From a virus: a stretch of DNA of 22,293 nucleotides. Of the stretch, positions 12,958 to 21,796 are shown piece by piece. The stretch is from positions 1-22,293 of IMG/VR virus record IMGVR_UViG_3300034630_000006; one strand, written 5' to 3'. The notes below the pieces were generated by a model that saw nothing but the letters and a program-made list of their open reading frames with translations, was not told the origin of the DNA and ran no database searches. How positions within the stretch are numbered: the first letter of the stretch is position 1; the number at the start of each line of letters is the position of its first letter. A program made the position numbers and the translations under genes.

Positions 12958-13281
12958 ATGCTGATCCGTGATGGAGCCTGGACGCTCTACGACCATGACA
13001 GAATGACCGGCCGCTCCGTCTGGCACCACTTCGACGGAGAGAAGGACGTCTACCGTGTCGATTATCCCGTCGACAACCTGGTGAGCGAAAACCAGGCGGT
13101 GCGCAACAGCGCCGAAAGGATCTGGCAAGGCGATTGGCATCGCGTCGCCTCGGTCCCGCTCAACATTGCGCATGCTTCGGGTCTGGTGACGGCACATTCC
13201 GAAGGTGACGACCGTTTCGTCAAACGCTTCCTCAACGACGGCGACAACCGCGCCTGGCGCACCAAGGAGGGCAGGCTATGA
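12958..13281 (+). CDS. conserved phage protein of the connector operon
   Basis: The 107-residue protein (MLIRDGAWTLYDHDRMTGRSV...) has a beta-rich start, a central VSENQAVRNSAERIWQGDWHRVASVPLNIAHASG and an end FVKRFLNDGDNRAWRTKEGRL. The combination 'RVASVPL ... LND-DN-xxRT-xGR' is a pattern of small phage proteins found just before the adaptor genes of short-tailed phages. I cannot attach a biochemical role. GGGGAG precedes the ATG at 12958, and its stop overlaps the next start (ATGA at 13278). Confidence 0.7.
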   Translation: MLIRDGAWTLYDHDRMTGRSVWHHFDGEKDVYRVDYPVDNLVSENQAVRNSAERIWQGDWHRVASVPLNIAHASGLVTAHSEGDDRFVKRFLNDGDNRAWRTKEGRL

Positions 13282-13877
13282 GCATTGCAGACTATGCCGC
13301 GTTGCTTGTCGATGCGGGTGAATACAGCGGGCGCAACGACATCGCGCATCTCTTTCCGCGTTTCGTCGGACTTGCCGAATTGAAACTCAACAGGGCACTG
13401 CGCGTGAGCGAGATGGAAGCGACGGCGTCGATCAATGTCGTCGACGGCGACGCGCCTCTGCCGATGGACTTTCTCGAAGCTCGACAGGTCTTGACGGCTA
13501 CGGGCCGGCCGATCCGCGCAGGCGCCTTGCAGCAATTTTCCGACATCGGCCTGACGGGCGGTGGCACCCCACTCGGCTATTCGATCGTCGGCAACCGGAT
13601 CAAAGCCTTTCCAGCCGGCAGCTACGGGCTGACGGTGACCTACTACCGCAAGATCCCGCCGCTTTCGGCCGTCAACCCCACAAACTGGCTGCTGGAGCAG
13701 GCGCCCGACGCCTATCTCTATGGTCTTGTCGAGGAGATCGCCATCTGGGAGCGCGACGCCGGCAAGGTTGGAGCCGCGCAACAGCTGAAGATGTCGGCGC
13801 TTTCCGGGCTCGGTATTGCCGATGAACGCGCGCGCTGGGGCGATGCCCAGATGATGGTGGGAGGGGCAACACCATGA
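13278..13877 (+). CDS. head-tail adaptor protein
   Basis: The 199-residue product has the features of SU10-type phage adaptors: an N-terminal helix with LFPRFVGLAELKLNRALRVSEMEA, then VDGDAPLPMDFLEARQVL, a beta-rich section with GTPLGYSIVGNRIKAFP and LTVTYYRKIPPLS, and a C-terminal NWLLEQAPDAYLYGLVEE helix. Such proteins dock on the portal and connect it to the tail tube. Overlaps of 4 bases with the genes on both sides point to tight translational coupling. No residues appear to be missing. Confidence 0.75.
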   Translation: MSIADYAALLVDAGEYSGRNDIAHLFPRFVGLAELKLNRALRVSEMEATASINVVDGDAPLPMDFLEARQVLTATGRPIRAGALQQFSDIGLTGGGTPLGYSIVGNRIKAFPAGSYGLTVTYYRKIPPLSAVNPTNWLLEQAPDAYLYGLVEEIAIWERDAGKVGAAQQLKMSALSGLGIADERARWGDAQMMVGGATP

Positions 13878-14476
13878 CCTTGCTTTCGGCAATCAACGAG
13901 GTCTGCGACATCGTTTCGCTCGACCGCTTCGAGAATATCTATGGTTCGAACGATCCGAACGCCCAGACGATGGTGGCGCTGGCGCAAGAGGCGGGCGAGG
14001 AGATTTCCCGCCGTGGCGACTGGCGCCGCCTGCTGAAGCAGCACGTTGCGATCCTTTCCCCATCGAACTTGCCGGGAGACTACCAGCGATTGACGCCCGG
14101 TGGCGCAGTGCGGACCGCGTCCGGCATCTGCTTCAGGCCGATCGCCAACAGCTCGCAATGGGCGATCGTCAGAGGGACTGAATCGACGCAGCCCTATTTC
14201 TTCCTGCGCGACAGCCAGGTGCTATTTTCTCCGACAGCGGCCGGGATTGGAGCGGTGATCGACTACATCTCGAAAAACTGGGTGTTGGGCGACCCTTTCG
14301 AGGAGCGCGACACATTGCGAGCGGACGACGACCGGACGCTGTTTCCCGAACGTCTGCTTGGCAAGGGCATCCTCTGGCGCTGGAAACGGCAAAAGGGCCT
14401 GCCGTTCGATGACAGTCTAGCGGAATTCGAAGCCGATCTCCTGCAGGAGATCAATGCAGATCGGGGTGTGTCATGA
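13874..14476 (+). CDS. tail accessory / head completion protein (P22 gp4-like)
   Basis: The 200-residue protein starts MTLLSAINEVCDIVSLDRFENIYGSNDPNAQTMVALAQEAGEEISRRGDWRRL, a helical start like that of proteins resembling the P22 tail accessory factor. It then becomes beta-rich (YFFLRDSQVLFSPTAA, IDYISKNWVL) and ends with FPERLLGKGILWRWKRQKGLPFDD. It would extend the portal-adaptor ring and help close the filled head. The similarity is by pattern only. It overlaps both neighbours by four bases. Confidence 0.65.
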   Translation: MTLLSAINEVCDIVSLDRFENIYGSNDPNAQTMVALAQEAGEEISRRGDWRRLLKQHVAILSPSNLPGDYQRLTPGGAVRTASGICFRPIANSSQWAIVRGTESTQPYFFLRDSQVLFSPTAAGIGAVIDYISKNWVLGDPFEERDTLRADDDRTLFPERLLGKGILWRWKRQKGLPFDDSLAEFEADLLQEINADRGVS

Positions 14477-16089
14477 GAGCGAACCTGAAGCCAGGGCGGA
14501 TCGGGCAGAGCAATCGCGGCGCAACCAGCGTCGGTCGTCGGCAGTCTTCGCAGCCAGTCACCTTTCCGGCGCCCGTCAACGGGCTGGTAACCGCCGCGGA
14601 CATGGCTTCGCAGCAATCGGGATCGGCAACCGTGCTTCGAAACTTTTTTCCGACACTCGTTGGGTGCCGCATTCGGGGCGGCTCGCGAAAACGCGGTCGC
14701 GCAGCGGATGGCGGGGTTATCCGAAGCGCCTTCAAGTACAAGTACGGGGCTGTCGAAACCTTGTTCATGGCGACCGACAAGGCAATCTACGACATGACGT
14801 CGCCAACAGCGCCTCCGGCCGTGACAGCAGCCGTCGTCGGCGGGCTTTCTGGAGGGGACTGGTGCACCTTCCAGCATACCAACTCAGGCGGTTCGCATCT
14901 CATCTGCCTGAACGGAGCGGACCCGCGTCGCGTCTACAATGGCAGCAGTTGGGCGACGAACCCACCGATCACCTTTCCAGACACATCGACCACCGCGCAG
15001 CTCAACTACGGCTGGCTGTTCAAGAACAGGCAGTTCTTTCTGAAGAATGCGACGCTCGACGCGTACTATCTGCCGGTCAATGCGATTGGCGGGGCGGCGG
15101 CCGTGTTTCCACTCGGCGGGGTGATGAAGAAGGGGGGCTCGTTGCAGACAGGTTTCTCCTGGTCGCTCGAAAGCGGCGACGGGCTTTCCGACCTCTGCGT
15201 CTTTGTCTCGAGCGAAGGGGAGGTGGCCGTTTATGCTGGAAGTGATCCGAGCGACGCCAACAGCTTTGCGCTGAAGGGGGTCTACCAGATCGGCCGGCCG
15301 CTCGGAAAGAACGCCTGGATCCGCGCCGGCGGCGATATCCTGATTGCCACCACGGATGGTCTGACGCCGATTTCGCAGGTCTTCGAGCGTGATCGCCAGG
15401 CATTGAGCCAGGTTTCGATTTCCCGACCGATCGAGGACGAGTGGCGCCGGGCGGCAAACGCGACAGGCGCGGGCTGGGTGATCAAGCAGTGGCCTGAGCA
15501 AAACCTCGTCTTCCTCGCCTTTCCCGCCAACAGTGTGATGTCCGACACGACCTTCGTGCTCAACGTCTTGAGTGGCCGCTGGTCGACGGTCAGCAACTGG
15601 AAGGCGAGTTGTTACGAGACGCTGCAGGGGGGACTGTTTTTCGGTACCGACGGCGGTTTCTGCTGGCAGGGCGACTCGACCGGGACCGACGACGGGCTGA
15701 CCTTCACCGCTGCCTATCTCTCACAGTTTACGTCGGCCGGGCAGTTCGGACAGCGTGCACAGGCCACGCTTGCCCGTATGTATTTCCGCGCGAAGAGCAG
15801 ACCCATGGTGCGGCTCTTTGCACGCGCCGACTTCGACAGGACGATCCCGCCGGCCTCTCAAGTCACAATCGGTGACGCCGCCTCATCCGAATGGGATGTG
15901 GGGCTTTGGGACAAGGGTGTCTGGGATTCATCGACAGAGCAGCTCCGATACAGTTTTCGCCAGAATGTCCGAGCGGCCGGCGACATGCTTGCAGTCGGCT
16001 GCGCCATTACGTCCGGCGGGATCGCGAGGCTCGACATCGAAGTGGATCTCGCCACGTTGCAGGTCGAGGCCGGTGAGGCCAGCACATGA
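14473..16089 (+). CDS. tail hub / packaged-DNA stabilisation-like protein
   Basis: The 538-residue protein is beta-rich with repeated Gly-Asp/Trp turns, for example FMATDKAIYDMT, GWLFKNRQFFLKNATLDAYY, VFVSSEGEVAVYAGSDP, DILIATTDGLTPIS and VLNVLSGRWSTVSNW. This is the make-up of the beta-propeller hub proteins of short-tailed phages, including P22 gp10-type stabilisation proteins. The early motif FPAPVNGLVTAADMAS and the order after an adaptor and a gp4-like gene agree. It would form the base of the tail to which fibres attach. It overlaps its neighbours by four bases on both sides. Confidence 0.65.
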   Translation: MRANLKPGRIGQSNRGATSVGRRQSSQPVTFPAPVNGLVTAADMASQQSGSATVLRNFFPTLVGCRIRGGSRKRGRAADGGVIRSAFKYKYGAVETLFMATDKAIYDMTSPTAPPAVTAAVVGGLSGGDWCTFQHTNSGGSHLICLNGADPRRVYNGSSWATNPPITFPDTSTTAQLNYGWLFKNRQFFLKNATLDAYYLPVNAIGGAAAVFPLGGVMKKGGSLQTGFSWSLESGDGLSDLCVFVSSEGEVAVYAGSDPSDANSFALKGVYQIGRPLGKNAWIRAGGDILIATTDGLTPISQVFERDRQALSQVSISRPIEDEWRRAANATGAGWVIKQWPEQNLVFLAFPANSVMSDTTFVLNVLSGRWSTVSNWKASCYETLQGGLFFGTDGGFCWQGDSTGTDDGLTFTAAYLSQFTSAGQFGQRAQATLARMYFRAKSRPMVRLFARADFDRTIPPASQVTIGDAASSEWDVGLWDKGVWDSSTEQLRYSFRQNVRAAGDMLAVGCAITSGGIARLDIEVDLATLQVEAGEAST

Positions 16090-16535
16090 GGCTTCTATGG
16101 GGCGGCGATGGCGATCCCGTCACGAACCGGGTGATCGCTGATTTCGTCGCCGCCCATATCACCGGCTGCGCCAGAGGCTTCACAGCGTTCACCACCATGG
16201 GAATCGTCGGCGATGACGGCAGGCTCGTTGCCGGTGTCGTGTACCACAATTACGCGCCGGAAGCGGGCGTGATCGAGCTTTCGGCCGCTTCGACCAGCAA
16301 GCGCTGGCTGACCCGACAGGTGCTCAAGGGCATGTTTGGTTATCCTTTCGGGGAAATCGGCTGCCAACTGATCGTTCTGCGCGTGTCGGAGCGCAATGCC
16401 GGCATGATCGCGATTGCAGAGCGCTTCGGCTTTGCGTCCCACCGTATTCCCCGCCTTCGCGGGCGGGATGAAGCGGAAATCATCTTCACACTTTCAGACA
16501 GTGACTGGCGGGCGCATCCCGTCAACCAGAGGTAG
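16086..16535 (+). CDS. GNAT-family acetyltransferase-like protein in the tail operon
   Basis: The 149-residue protein fits the GNAT fold: GFTAFTTMGIVGDDGRLVAGVVYHNYAPEAGVIELSAASTSKRWLTRQVLKGMF (strands 2-4 and the helix after the acetyl-CoA site), then IVLRVSERNAGMIAIAERFGFASHRIPRLRGRDEAEIIFTL. The usual Q/R-x-x-G-x-G/A pyrophosphate loop is not clearly present, so acetyl-CoA binding may be altered or lost. GNAT proteins are common at this place in related phages; whether they modify a tail protein, a host target or nothing is unknown. It overlaps the hub gene by four bases and lies five bases from the next start. Confidence 0.75.
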   Translation: MRLLWGGDGDPVTNRVIADFVAAHITGCARGFTAFTTMGIVGDDGRLVAGVVYHNYAPEAGVIELSAASTSKRWLTRQVLKGMFGYPFGEIGCQLIVLRVSERNAGMIAIAERFGFASHRIPRLRGRDEAEIIFTLSDSDWRAHPVNQR

Positions 16536-16540
16536 ATACC

Positions 16541-18070
16541 ATGGGAAAACCCAAAGCACCAAAACCGCCGGATCCCCGCCAAACCGCGGCGGCGCAGACC
16601 TCAACAAACATTGGCACGGCAATAGCCAACGGCACGCTGGGCAACATCAACCAGGTGACGCCTGACGGCAACCTGACCTACTCCCAGACCGGCAGCCGCA
16701 AATGGACCGACCCGATGAACGGTGCCACCTACGATCTGCCGGAATGGACGGCGACGCAGACGCTCTCGCCGGCGCAGCAGGCGATCAAGGACCAGACGGA
16801 CGCTGCGGAAAAGAACATGGCGACGCTCGCCAACAATCAGTCGGCCCGGTTGAACGATCTGCTCGGCCGACCGATGGACCTCTCCGGAGCGCCGGCGGCC
16901 GGCAACCCCAATGCGATAGGCCTGCCGCAGTACCAGCAATATGGTTCGGGCCCGGCCCTGCAGACGGCGCTGCCCAGCACGGGCAATGTTCAAAGTGCTG
17001 TGGCCAATGCCGGGACGATCCAGACTGCGCTTGGCAATGCGGGCGACATCAAGCGCAGCTACGAGAGCAACTTCGATACCAAGCGCTATGAAGATGCGCT
17101 GATTGCCCGCATGAACCCTCAGCTGGACCGTGATCGCGCTGCACTCGAGACGCAACTTGCCAACCAGGGCCTTCAGCCCGGGTCCGAAGCCTACAACAGG
17201 GCAATCGACCAGGCGACACGTCAGGCAAACGATGCGCGTTTCGGCGCCATCCTCAATGCCGGGCAGGAGCAATCGCGGCAGGTGGGGCTTGCCCAGCAGG
17301 TCGCTGCCTTCCAGAACGCGGCCCAGCAGCAGGCCTACGGCCAGATGCTTCAAAACGGGCAATTCGCCAACCAGGCACAAAACCAGCAATACACCCAGAA
17401 CGCCAACAACATGCAACTGGCCAATGCCGCCCAACAGCAGACCTTCAACCAAGCACTCGCGGCGTCCGGGTTCAACAACGACGCCCTGCAGCAGATGCAT
17501 CAGAACAATCAGGCGGCAACGGCTGCCAACAACACGCTGAGGGATCAGACCTTCAATGCCGAGCAGGCCCGGCTCGCGGCGCAAAACGCTGCCCGCACCC
17601 AGTATCTCAACGAGATGTATGCGCAGCGCAACCAGCCGATCAACGAGATTTCGAGCCTGCTTTCCGGTGCCCAGGTCAGCAATCCCAACTTCGTGCCAAC
17701 CCAGGGGCAAAGAATTGAGGCGCCGGACTACGTGGGGATGGTGCAAAACAACTATCGAAACCAGCTCGATGCTTACCAATCGCAGCTGAGCGCGCGCACA
17801 GGGGCGCTTGGTAACGTGCTGGGCATGTTCAAATCCCTACGCGAGAGCGACCGGCGTCTGAAGAAAGACATCAGGAAAGTTGGCAAGCTCGATGGGCATG
17901 CGCTCTATGAGTATCGCTATCGGGGGGAGCCGGCGCACGGCGCCAAACATATCGGCGTGATGGCGCAGGAGGTGGAAAAATCCCGCCCCGATGTCGTCAG
18001 CCTCAGGCCCGACGGGATGCGCCGCGTCGACTACGGCCGGCTCTTCGGCGCCGGGCGCAAGCCGCGCTAG
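16541..18070 (+). CDS. tail/virion protein with S74 self-cleaving chaperone domain
   Basis: The 509-residue protein starts MGKPKAPKPPDPRQTAAAQT, has a long Gln/Asn/Ala-rich helical middle (about 200-360) and ends with an intramolecular chaperone domain of the peptidase S74 type: SDRRLKKDI at 436-444, then LDGHALYEYRYRGE, HIGVMAQEVEKSRPDVV and MRRVDYGRLFG. The Ser436 and Lys441/442 of SDRRLKKD match the catalytic Ser-Lys pair, so the chaperone may cut itself off after trimerisation. The Gln/Asn-rich centre is typical of proteins that enter the virion or span the envelope at ejection. GAGG upstream supports the ATG at 16541. It may be a fibre or an internal protein. Confidence 0.85.
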   Translation: MGKPKAPKPPDPRQTAAAQTSTNIGTAIANGTLGNINQVTPDGNLTYSQTGSRKWTDPMNGATYDLPEWTATQTLSPAQQAIKDQTDAAEKNMATLANNQSARLNDLLGRPMDLSGAPAAGNPNAIGLPQYQQYGSGPALQTALPSTGNVQSAVANAGTIQTALGNAGDIKRSYESNFDTKRYEDALIARMNPQLDRDRAALETQLANQGLQPGSEAYNRAIDQATRQANDARFGAILNAGQEQSRQVGLAQQVAAFQNAAQQQAYGQMLQNGQFANQAQNQQYTQNANNMQLANAAQQQTFNQALAASGFNNDALQQMHQNNQAATAANNTLRDQTFNAEQARLAAQNAARTQYLNEMYAQRNQPINEISSLLSGAQVSNPNFVPTQGQRIEAPDYVGMVQNNYRNQLDAYQSQLSARTGALGNVLGMFKSLRESDRRLKKDIRKVGKLDGHALYEYRYRGEPAHGAKHIGVMAQEVEKSRPDVVSLRPDGMRRVDYGRLFGAGRKPR

Positions 18071-18324
18071 GAGATGCGTCTCCATCAACATGACTTGTCG
18101 GCAGCAAGAACCACTGCAACGACATCGGCAGCCTTATGAAGTGTTCCGGTGTGTTCAATTCCATGTTCGGCGCCGGGCACACGCAACGACCCGGCGGCTG
18201 CTCACTTGCTTGGTAATCTCTGTCGCGATGACGACCGATGCTGCGAGCGACATCACCCCATTGAAAACGCGTGCTCGATGATCATCGGCAGGCGCACTGC
18301 TGCACATTTTTCTGGAGAACAGCC
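18071..18324 (+). other. gap before the tail fibre gene
   Basis: A short hairpin (GGAGA/TCTCC, 18070-18083) follows the S74 gene at once, with no T run. A 26-codon ORF beginning at 18136 (MKCSGVFNSMFGAGH...) is present but lacks a ribosome binding site, so I do not call it. Nothing else is supported. Confidence 0.35.
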
Positions 18325-20004
18325 ATGCCCAGAACAGGTGGCGTCTATTCGCCTCCCGCCGGCACCAAAGGCGTGCCAAACACCACCATTCAAAGCGTGC
18401 CATACAACACGCTGATCGACGACCTCACCGCGGATGCCAACGCGCCGCGCCCCGTCACGGCAGGCGGAACTGGGGCGACAAGCGCGAGCGGCGCAAGAGC
18501 GGCGCTTGGGGTCGAGATCGGCTCAACCGTCCAGGCCTATGACGCCGGACTGCAATCAATCGCGGGCCTAACGACGGCTGCGGACAGGATGCTTTACACG
18601 ACGAACGCCGACCTCTATGCGACGACGGCACTGACGCCGTTTGCGCGGGATATTCTCGGTGATTCGAGCGCTGCGGCGATGAAGACGAGACTCGGCCTCG
18701 CGCCGATCGCCTCGTCGGGCTCGGCGAGCGACATTACGACCGGCACGATCGCGGACGCGCGGTTGCCCGGCACGATGTCGTCGAAGACGGTTCTAAGTAC
18801 CCTCATTGTTGCGACGGGCACAGCCGGAAATGGCACCGCGAACGTGAGTGCGGGTAACGCGACGAACACAGGCTACATAGACCTACGCAAAGGGGACGGC
18901 AACCGTGCCGGTTTCATCGGCTACGCGGCGCATGCTGGCGGCAATATCGAACTGAATGCGGAAGCGGGTTTTCGCTACAACTTCAGCAGCGTTCTCGGGC
19001 CGACCTGGAATGGTGCCCCATTAATCACGACATCCGGCGCGACGTTTTCTGGGCTGGTTTGGGGCACAACATTTATCGCGCAAAGCGATTTTCAGATACG
19101 CGCGGCAGGTGACCGTTTCCTCTGGCTGATGAGCAATGCCGGCGTGAGCCGCGGTGCGATCCTACATAACAACGCAGTCGGTTCCATTGACCTTGCTATG
19201 TACAACACCAGCGGCACCTATGTACGCAACATGTCATTCCGTGAAAATGGGGCGGCGTATTGGGCAGGGCACCACTTCGAAGTCGGCAACAATGCAGGCG
19301 CAGCTGAATTCCGGCTCCACGCAAACTTGAACCGCAATCATCGTTTGCTGAGTGATTCAGGCGGTGCGTTCTACCTGCAGTATTCGAACAATGCGTGGGC
19401 AAGCGCCGCGACCCTTGCTTGGTGGGATTCCGCAGCTAACGCTAACTTCGGGGGAAGCATCTATAGCCCGTCGGGCTTCTATACCGCCGCCGGTTTGGGC
19501 GGCGGCAACGGCGTCATATCTGGCAACATCGACGGAGCTACTTATGTCGGACATAACCTTAGGATCAGTTCTTGGTGGGGCGTCGGATTCTGGGACTATT
19601 CCAGCGGCGCATGTAGAGTTGTGGTTAATACCAGAACTGGTGAAATTTCTGCGCTCGGTGCTCTGTCGCTCGGTAGTGCTCGTGTCTTTACCGACGGCAA
19701 CATCCAGTTCGCCGGCACCATGGCCGGTTTCGGTACTTATCTCAGCGATGCCCTCAGTCAAAGAGCGGTTGTCTATACGGGCTCCAACGCCAACGAAACC
19801 AACTTCCCGCTGGGTCACGTCATTTCGGTGCTGTCGATGCATACGGTTCCGCGAAATGGAGCCATGACGGTTTACGTTCGTACGGCCAACAACATCGACT
19901 ACACCACCTTTCCCGCCGACGCCCCCGGGGGCACGCTTGCTGGAACGTGGCGTACGCGGGGCCGGATGACGGGTGACAACGGCATCATGCAGAGGACAGC
20001 ATAA
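18325..20004 (+). CDS. tail fibre protein
   Basis: GGAG seven bases before the ATG at 18325 sets the start and gives 559 residues. The N-terminus (MPRTGGVYSPPAGTKGVPNTTIQSVPYNTLIDDLTAD) followed by PVTAGGTGATSASGARAALG is typical of phage tail fibres, the last part being the GGTGATTxxxARxxLG repeat that joins shaft units. A long Gly/Asn/Ser-rich beta region follows (for example NTSGTYVRNMSFRENGAAYWAGHHFEVG), and the C-terminal ~90 residues (from about ALSQRAVVYTGSN) form a distinct tip likely to bind a host surface sugar or protein. It overlaps the next gene by one base (TAATG). Confidence 0.85.
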   Translation: MPRTGGVYSPPAGTKGVPNTTIQSVPYNTLIDDLTADANAPRPVTAGGTGATSASGARAALGVEIGSTVQAYDAGLQSIAGLTTAADRMLYTTNADLYATTALTPFARDILGDSSAAAMKTRLGLAPIASSGSASDITTGTIADARLPGTMSSKTVLSTLIVATGTAGNGTANVSAGNATNTGYIDLRKGDGNRAGFIGYAAHAGGNIELNAEAGFRYNFSSVLGPTWNGAPLITTSGATFSGLVWGTTFIAQSDFQIRAAGDRFLWLMSNAGVSRGAILHNNAVGSIDLAMYNTSGTYVRNMSFRENGAAYWAGHHFEVGNNAGAAEFRLHANLNRNHRLLSDSGGAFYLQYSNNAWASAATLAWWDSAANANFGGSIYSPSGFYTAAGLGGGNGVISGNIDGATYVGHNLRISSWWGVGFWDYSSGACRVVVNTRTGEISALGALSLGSARVFTDGNIQFAGTMAGFGTYLSDALSQRAVVYTGSNANETNFPLGHVISVLSMHTVPRNGAMTVYVRTANNIDYTTFPADAPGGTLAGTWRTRGRMTGDNGIMQRTA

Positions 20005-20501
20005 TGGAGAAAACAGAGAATCCGTCGACACTCGCCCTCAATAGGGTGCATTCGATCCGGGCGGCGGCACAGCCCGACGTCTTCATCGTCCACTGCAACA
20101 TTACCGACATTCACGGTCGAACCTACGACTGCGATTACGGCTTGCAGCCGGACGACCCGCACGGCCTTGCGCCGAGCATTCGTCAGTGGATGCTGGACAA
20201 GCCCACGTTCCCCATCGGCATCTATGTTCCTCCCACGGTCGAGGAGGTGCGTGCCGGCATGCCATCACTCACAGCGCGCCAGTTCCGCTTGGGGCTGGTA
20301 AACGCCGGCATTTCTCAATCGACGGTGGCCGCGATTGTCGCCGAGCTGCCGGCCGGGCCCGATCGCGACAAGGCGCAGATCGAATGGGAATACGCCACAA
20401 CGTTCAACCGAACGCACCCGCTGATCGCAACCATCGGCGCAGCGCTCGGTCTTGCCGGCGACCAAATTGACGAGATGTGGCAGGCCGCGGCCAGCCTGTA
20501 G
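20004..20501 (+). CDS. tail fibre-associated protein
   Basis: The 165-residue protein has an N-terminal part with FIVHCNITDIHGRTYDCDYGLQPDDPHGLAPSIRQWML and a C-terminal helical part, PSLTARQFRLGLVNAGISQSTVAAIVAELPAGPDRDKAQIEWEYATTFNRTHPLIATIGAALGL. The second motif is common in small phage proteins encoded beside tail fibres in alphaproteobacterial phages. Coupling by a one-base overlap (TAATG) and its position suggest a fibre-assembly or fibre-tip accessory role, which is inference. No signal peptide is visible. Confidence 0.65.
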   Translation: MEKTENPSTLALNRVHSIRAAAQPDVFIVHCNITDIHGRTYDCDYGLQPDDPHGLAPSIRQWMLDKPTFPIGIYVPPTVEEVRAGMPSLTARQFRLGLVNAGISQSTVAAIVAELPAGPDRDKAQIEWEYATTFNRTHPLIATIGAALGLAGDQIDEMWQAAASL

Positions 20502-20526
20502 TTACCCTCCAAATCGAAGGTGAACC

Positions 20527-21354
20527 ATGAACAGAGCAGCGTTTTACGCGGCCCTGCGTCGTCGCGCGTTCGGCAAATCGCTTTCCGGGCAGCAAGTCGA
20601 AGGGTTCGAAGCCGTGCTTGATGAGGCGTTGCGGCGCAGGACAAGCCTCTTCCATCTCGCCGCTGTGCTGGCCGAGGCTCATCACGAGACCGGCGGTGCC
20701 ATGCGGCCGGTCGAGGAGAACCTGAACTATTCCGCACGGCGGCTGATGCAGGTCTGGCCGGCGCGATTTCCGACACTTGCAAGCGCCGAGCCATACGCGA
20801 ATAACCCGCGGGCGCTCGCAAACAGGGTCTATGGTGGACGGCTCGGTAATGTCGGAGCGGATGACGGCTGGCGCTATCGCGGGCGAGGGCTGGCGCAGAT
20901 CACCGGCCGTGCGAATTATGCGACGTTCGGGCTGGCCGAAGCGCCCGATCGGGCGAGCGATGTGGCGACGGCAGTCCGGGTGTTGTTTGACGGGATGACC
21001 GGCGGACTTTTCACCGGCAAGCGCTTGTCCGACTTTGACATGAACGACAGCGGTTCGGCCATCGCCGCCTATCGTTATGCCGCATCGCGGGCAATCATCA
21101 ACAGCGACATCCGGCAAAACGGCGTGAAGATCGAGACCTATGGACGAGCGTTCGAGGCAGCTCTGCGCGAATCCGGGTATGGCGGTGATCGTCCCGCAGG
21201 GGGCCGCGGCGACGAAGGCGTCGTTGTCGTTCTTCGCCCGGGCACGTCCCGGCAAACGCGCGAGAACGGGGATACCAGCCCCGTTCGCCCGTCTCAATTC
21301 CCTCGTTTCTTGCCAAGATCGATAGCGGAAATTCTCGCGAGGTGGTTCGGATGA
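20527..21354 (+). CDS. GH19-type endolysin
   Basis: The 275-residue enzyme carries the chitinase-like GH19 lysozyme pattern: LFHLAAVLAEAHHETGGAMRPVEENLNYSARRLMQVWPARFP with probable catalytic Glu at 54, LANRVYGGRLGNVG, and DDGWRYRGRGLAQITGRANYATFG. It would cleave peptidoglycan glycan strands at the end of infection. The catalytic part covers about 1-220; the last ~50 residues (GRGDEGVVVVLRPGTSRQTR..., ending RSIAEILARWFG) are a low-complexity extension that may help localisation. There is no signal peptide, so release depends on the holin-like gene that starts four bases before its stop. AAGGTG upstream supports the ATG. Confidence 0.85.
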   Translation: MNRAAFYAALRRRAFGKSLSGQQVEGFEAVLDEALRRRTSLFHLAAVLAEAHHETGGAMRPVEENLNYSARRLMQVWPARFPTLASAEPYANNPRALANRVYGGRLGNVGADDGWRYRGRGLAQITGRANYATFGLAEAPDRASDVATAVRVLFDGMTGGLFTGKRLSDFDMNDSGSAIAAYRYAASRAIINSDIRQNGVKIETYGRAFEAALRESGYGGDRPAGGRGDEGVVVVLRPGTSRQTRENGDTSPVRPSQFPRFLPRSIAEILARWFG

Positions 21355-21554
21355 ACGCCGCCGTTGTGCGCATTCTGCTCAGATACGGCGCCGGGTTGCT
21401 TGTGGCGAAGGGGCTGCTGGCGCCGGAAGCGGGTGTTTTGATCGCCGAGGATCCGGACATGCAAATGCTCCTGCAGGTCGGAGGCGGGCTTCTGGCGGGC
21501 TTCATCTGCGAGGGGTGGTACTTGCTGGCGCGGCGCATGGGATGGGCCAGATGA
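21351..21554 (+). CDS. holin-like small membrane protein
   Basis: The 67-residue product (MNAAVVRILLRYGAGLLVAKGLLAPEAGVLIAEDPDMQMLLQVGGGLLAGFICEGWYLLARRMGWAR) has two hydrophobic segments, about 4-24 and 41-58, and a basic end. Its size, topology and place between endolysin and spanin genes fit a holin that opens the inner membrane for the endolysin. Four-base overlaps join it to both neighbours. The assignment is by context, with no family-specific motif. An in-frame GTG at 21342 is less likely. Confidence 0.65.
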   Translation: MNAAVVRILLRYGAGLLVAKGLLAPEAGVLIAEDPDMQMLLQVGGGLLAGFICEGWYLLARRMGWAR

Positions 21555-21796
21555 TCGCGCCTTGGCACCTGCTCCTGGCCGGCATCCTCGCCATCGCCGG
21601 CGTCACCTGGCTTGTCCACGAAATCCGCGAGGACGGCGCTCGTTCCCTCGCCAATGCCATCGAAAGGCAGAACAATGACGCCGAGAACAGCGCTCACGAA
21701 AAGCGCCTTGAATATGATTCCTGTCTTGATGCTGGTGGCTTGTGGGACTTCTCAACCGGCCAGTGTTCCCGGTCTGCGCGGGGTGGTCGGCACTGA
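21551..21796 (+). CDS. i-spanin (Rz-like)
   Basis: The 81-residue protein has one N-terminal membrane helix (WHLLLAGILAIAGVTWLV, about 5-22) and then a charged periplasmic helix (HEIREDGARSLANAIERQNNDAENSAHEKRLEYDSC), the layout of inner-membrane spanins that bridge to an outer-membrane partner. The ERQNN segment and the closing CLDAGGLWDFSTGQC are typical of i-spanins of rhizobial phages. The ATG overlaps the holin-like stop. The lipoprotein gene at 21675 starts inside it in another frame, as in classic Rz/Rz1 pairs. Confidence 0.75.
   Translation: MIAPWHLLLAGILAIAGVTWLVHEIREDGARSLANAIERQNNDAENSAHEKRLEYDSCLDAGGLWDFSTGQCSRSARGGRH

Noticed and set aside
16601-17779. 392-codon open frame on the minus strand
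   Set aside because: Shadow of the Gln/Asn-rich S74 protein; the Leu/Val/Gly-rich translation is what the reverse of a Gln/Asn/Ala-rich gene gives.
18136-18216. 26-codon ORF MKCSGVFNSMFGAGH...
   Set aside because: No ribosome binding site, very short, and no recognisable domain.
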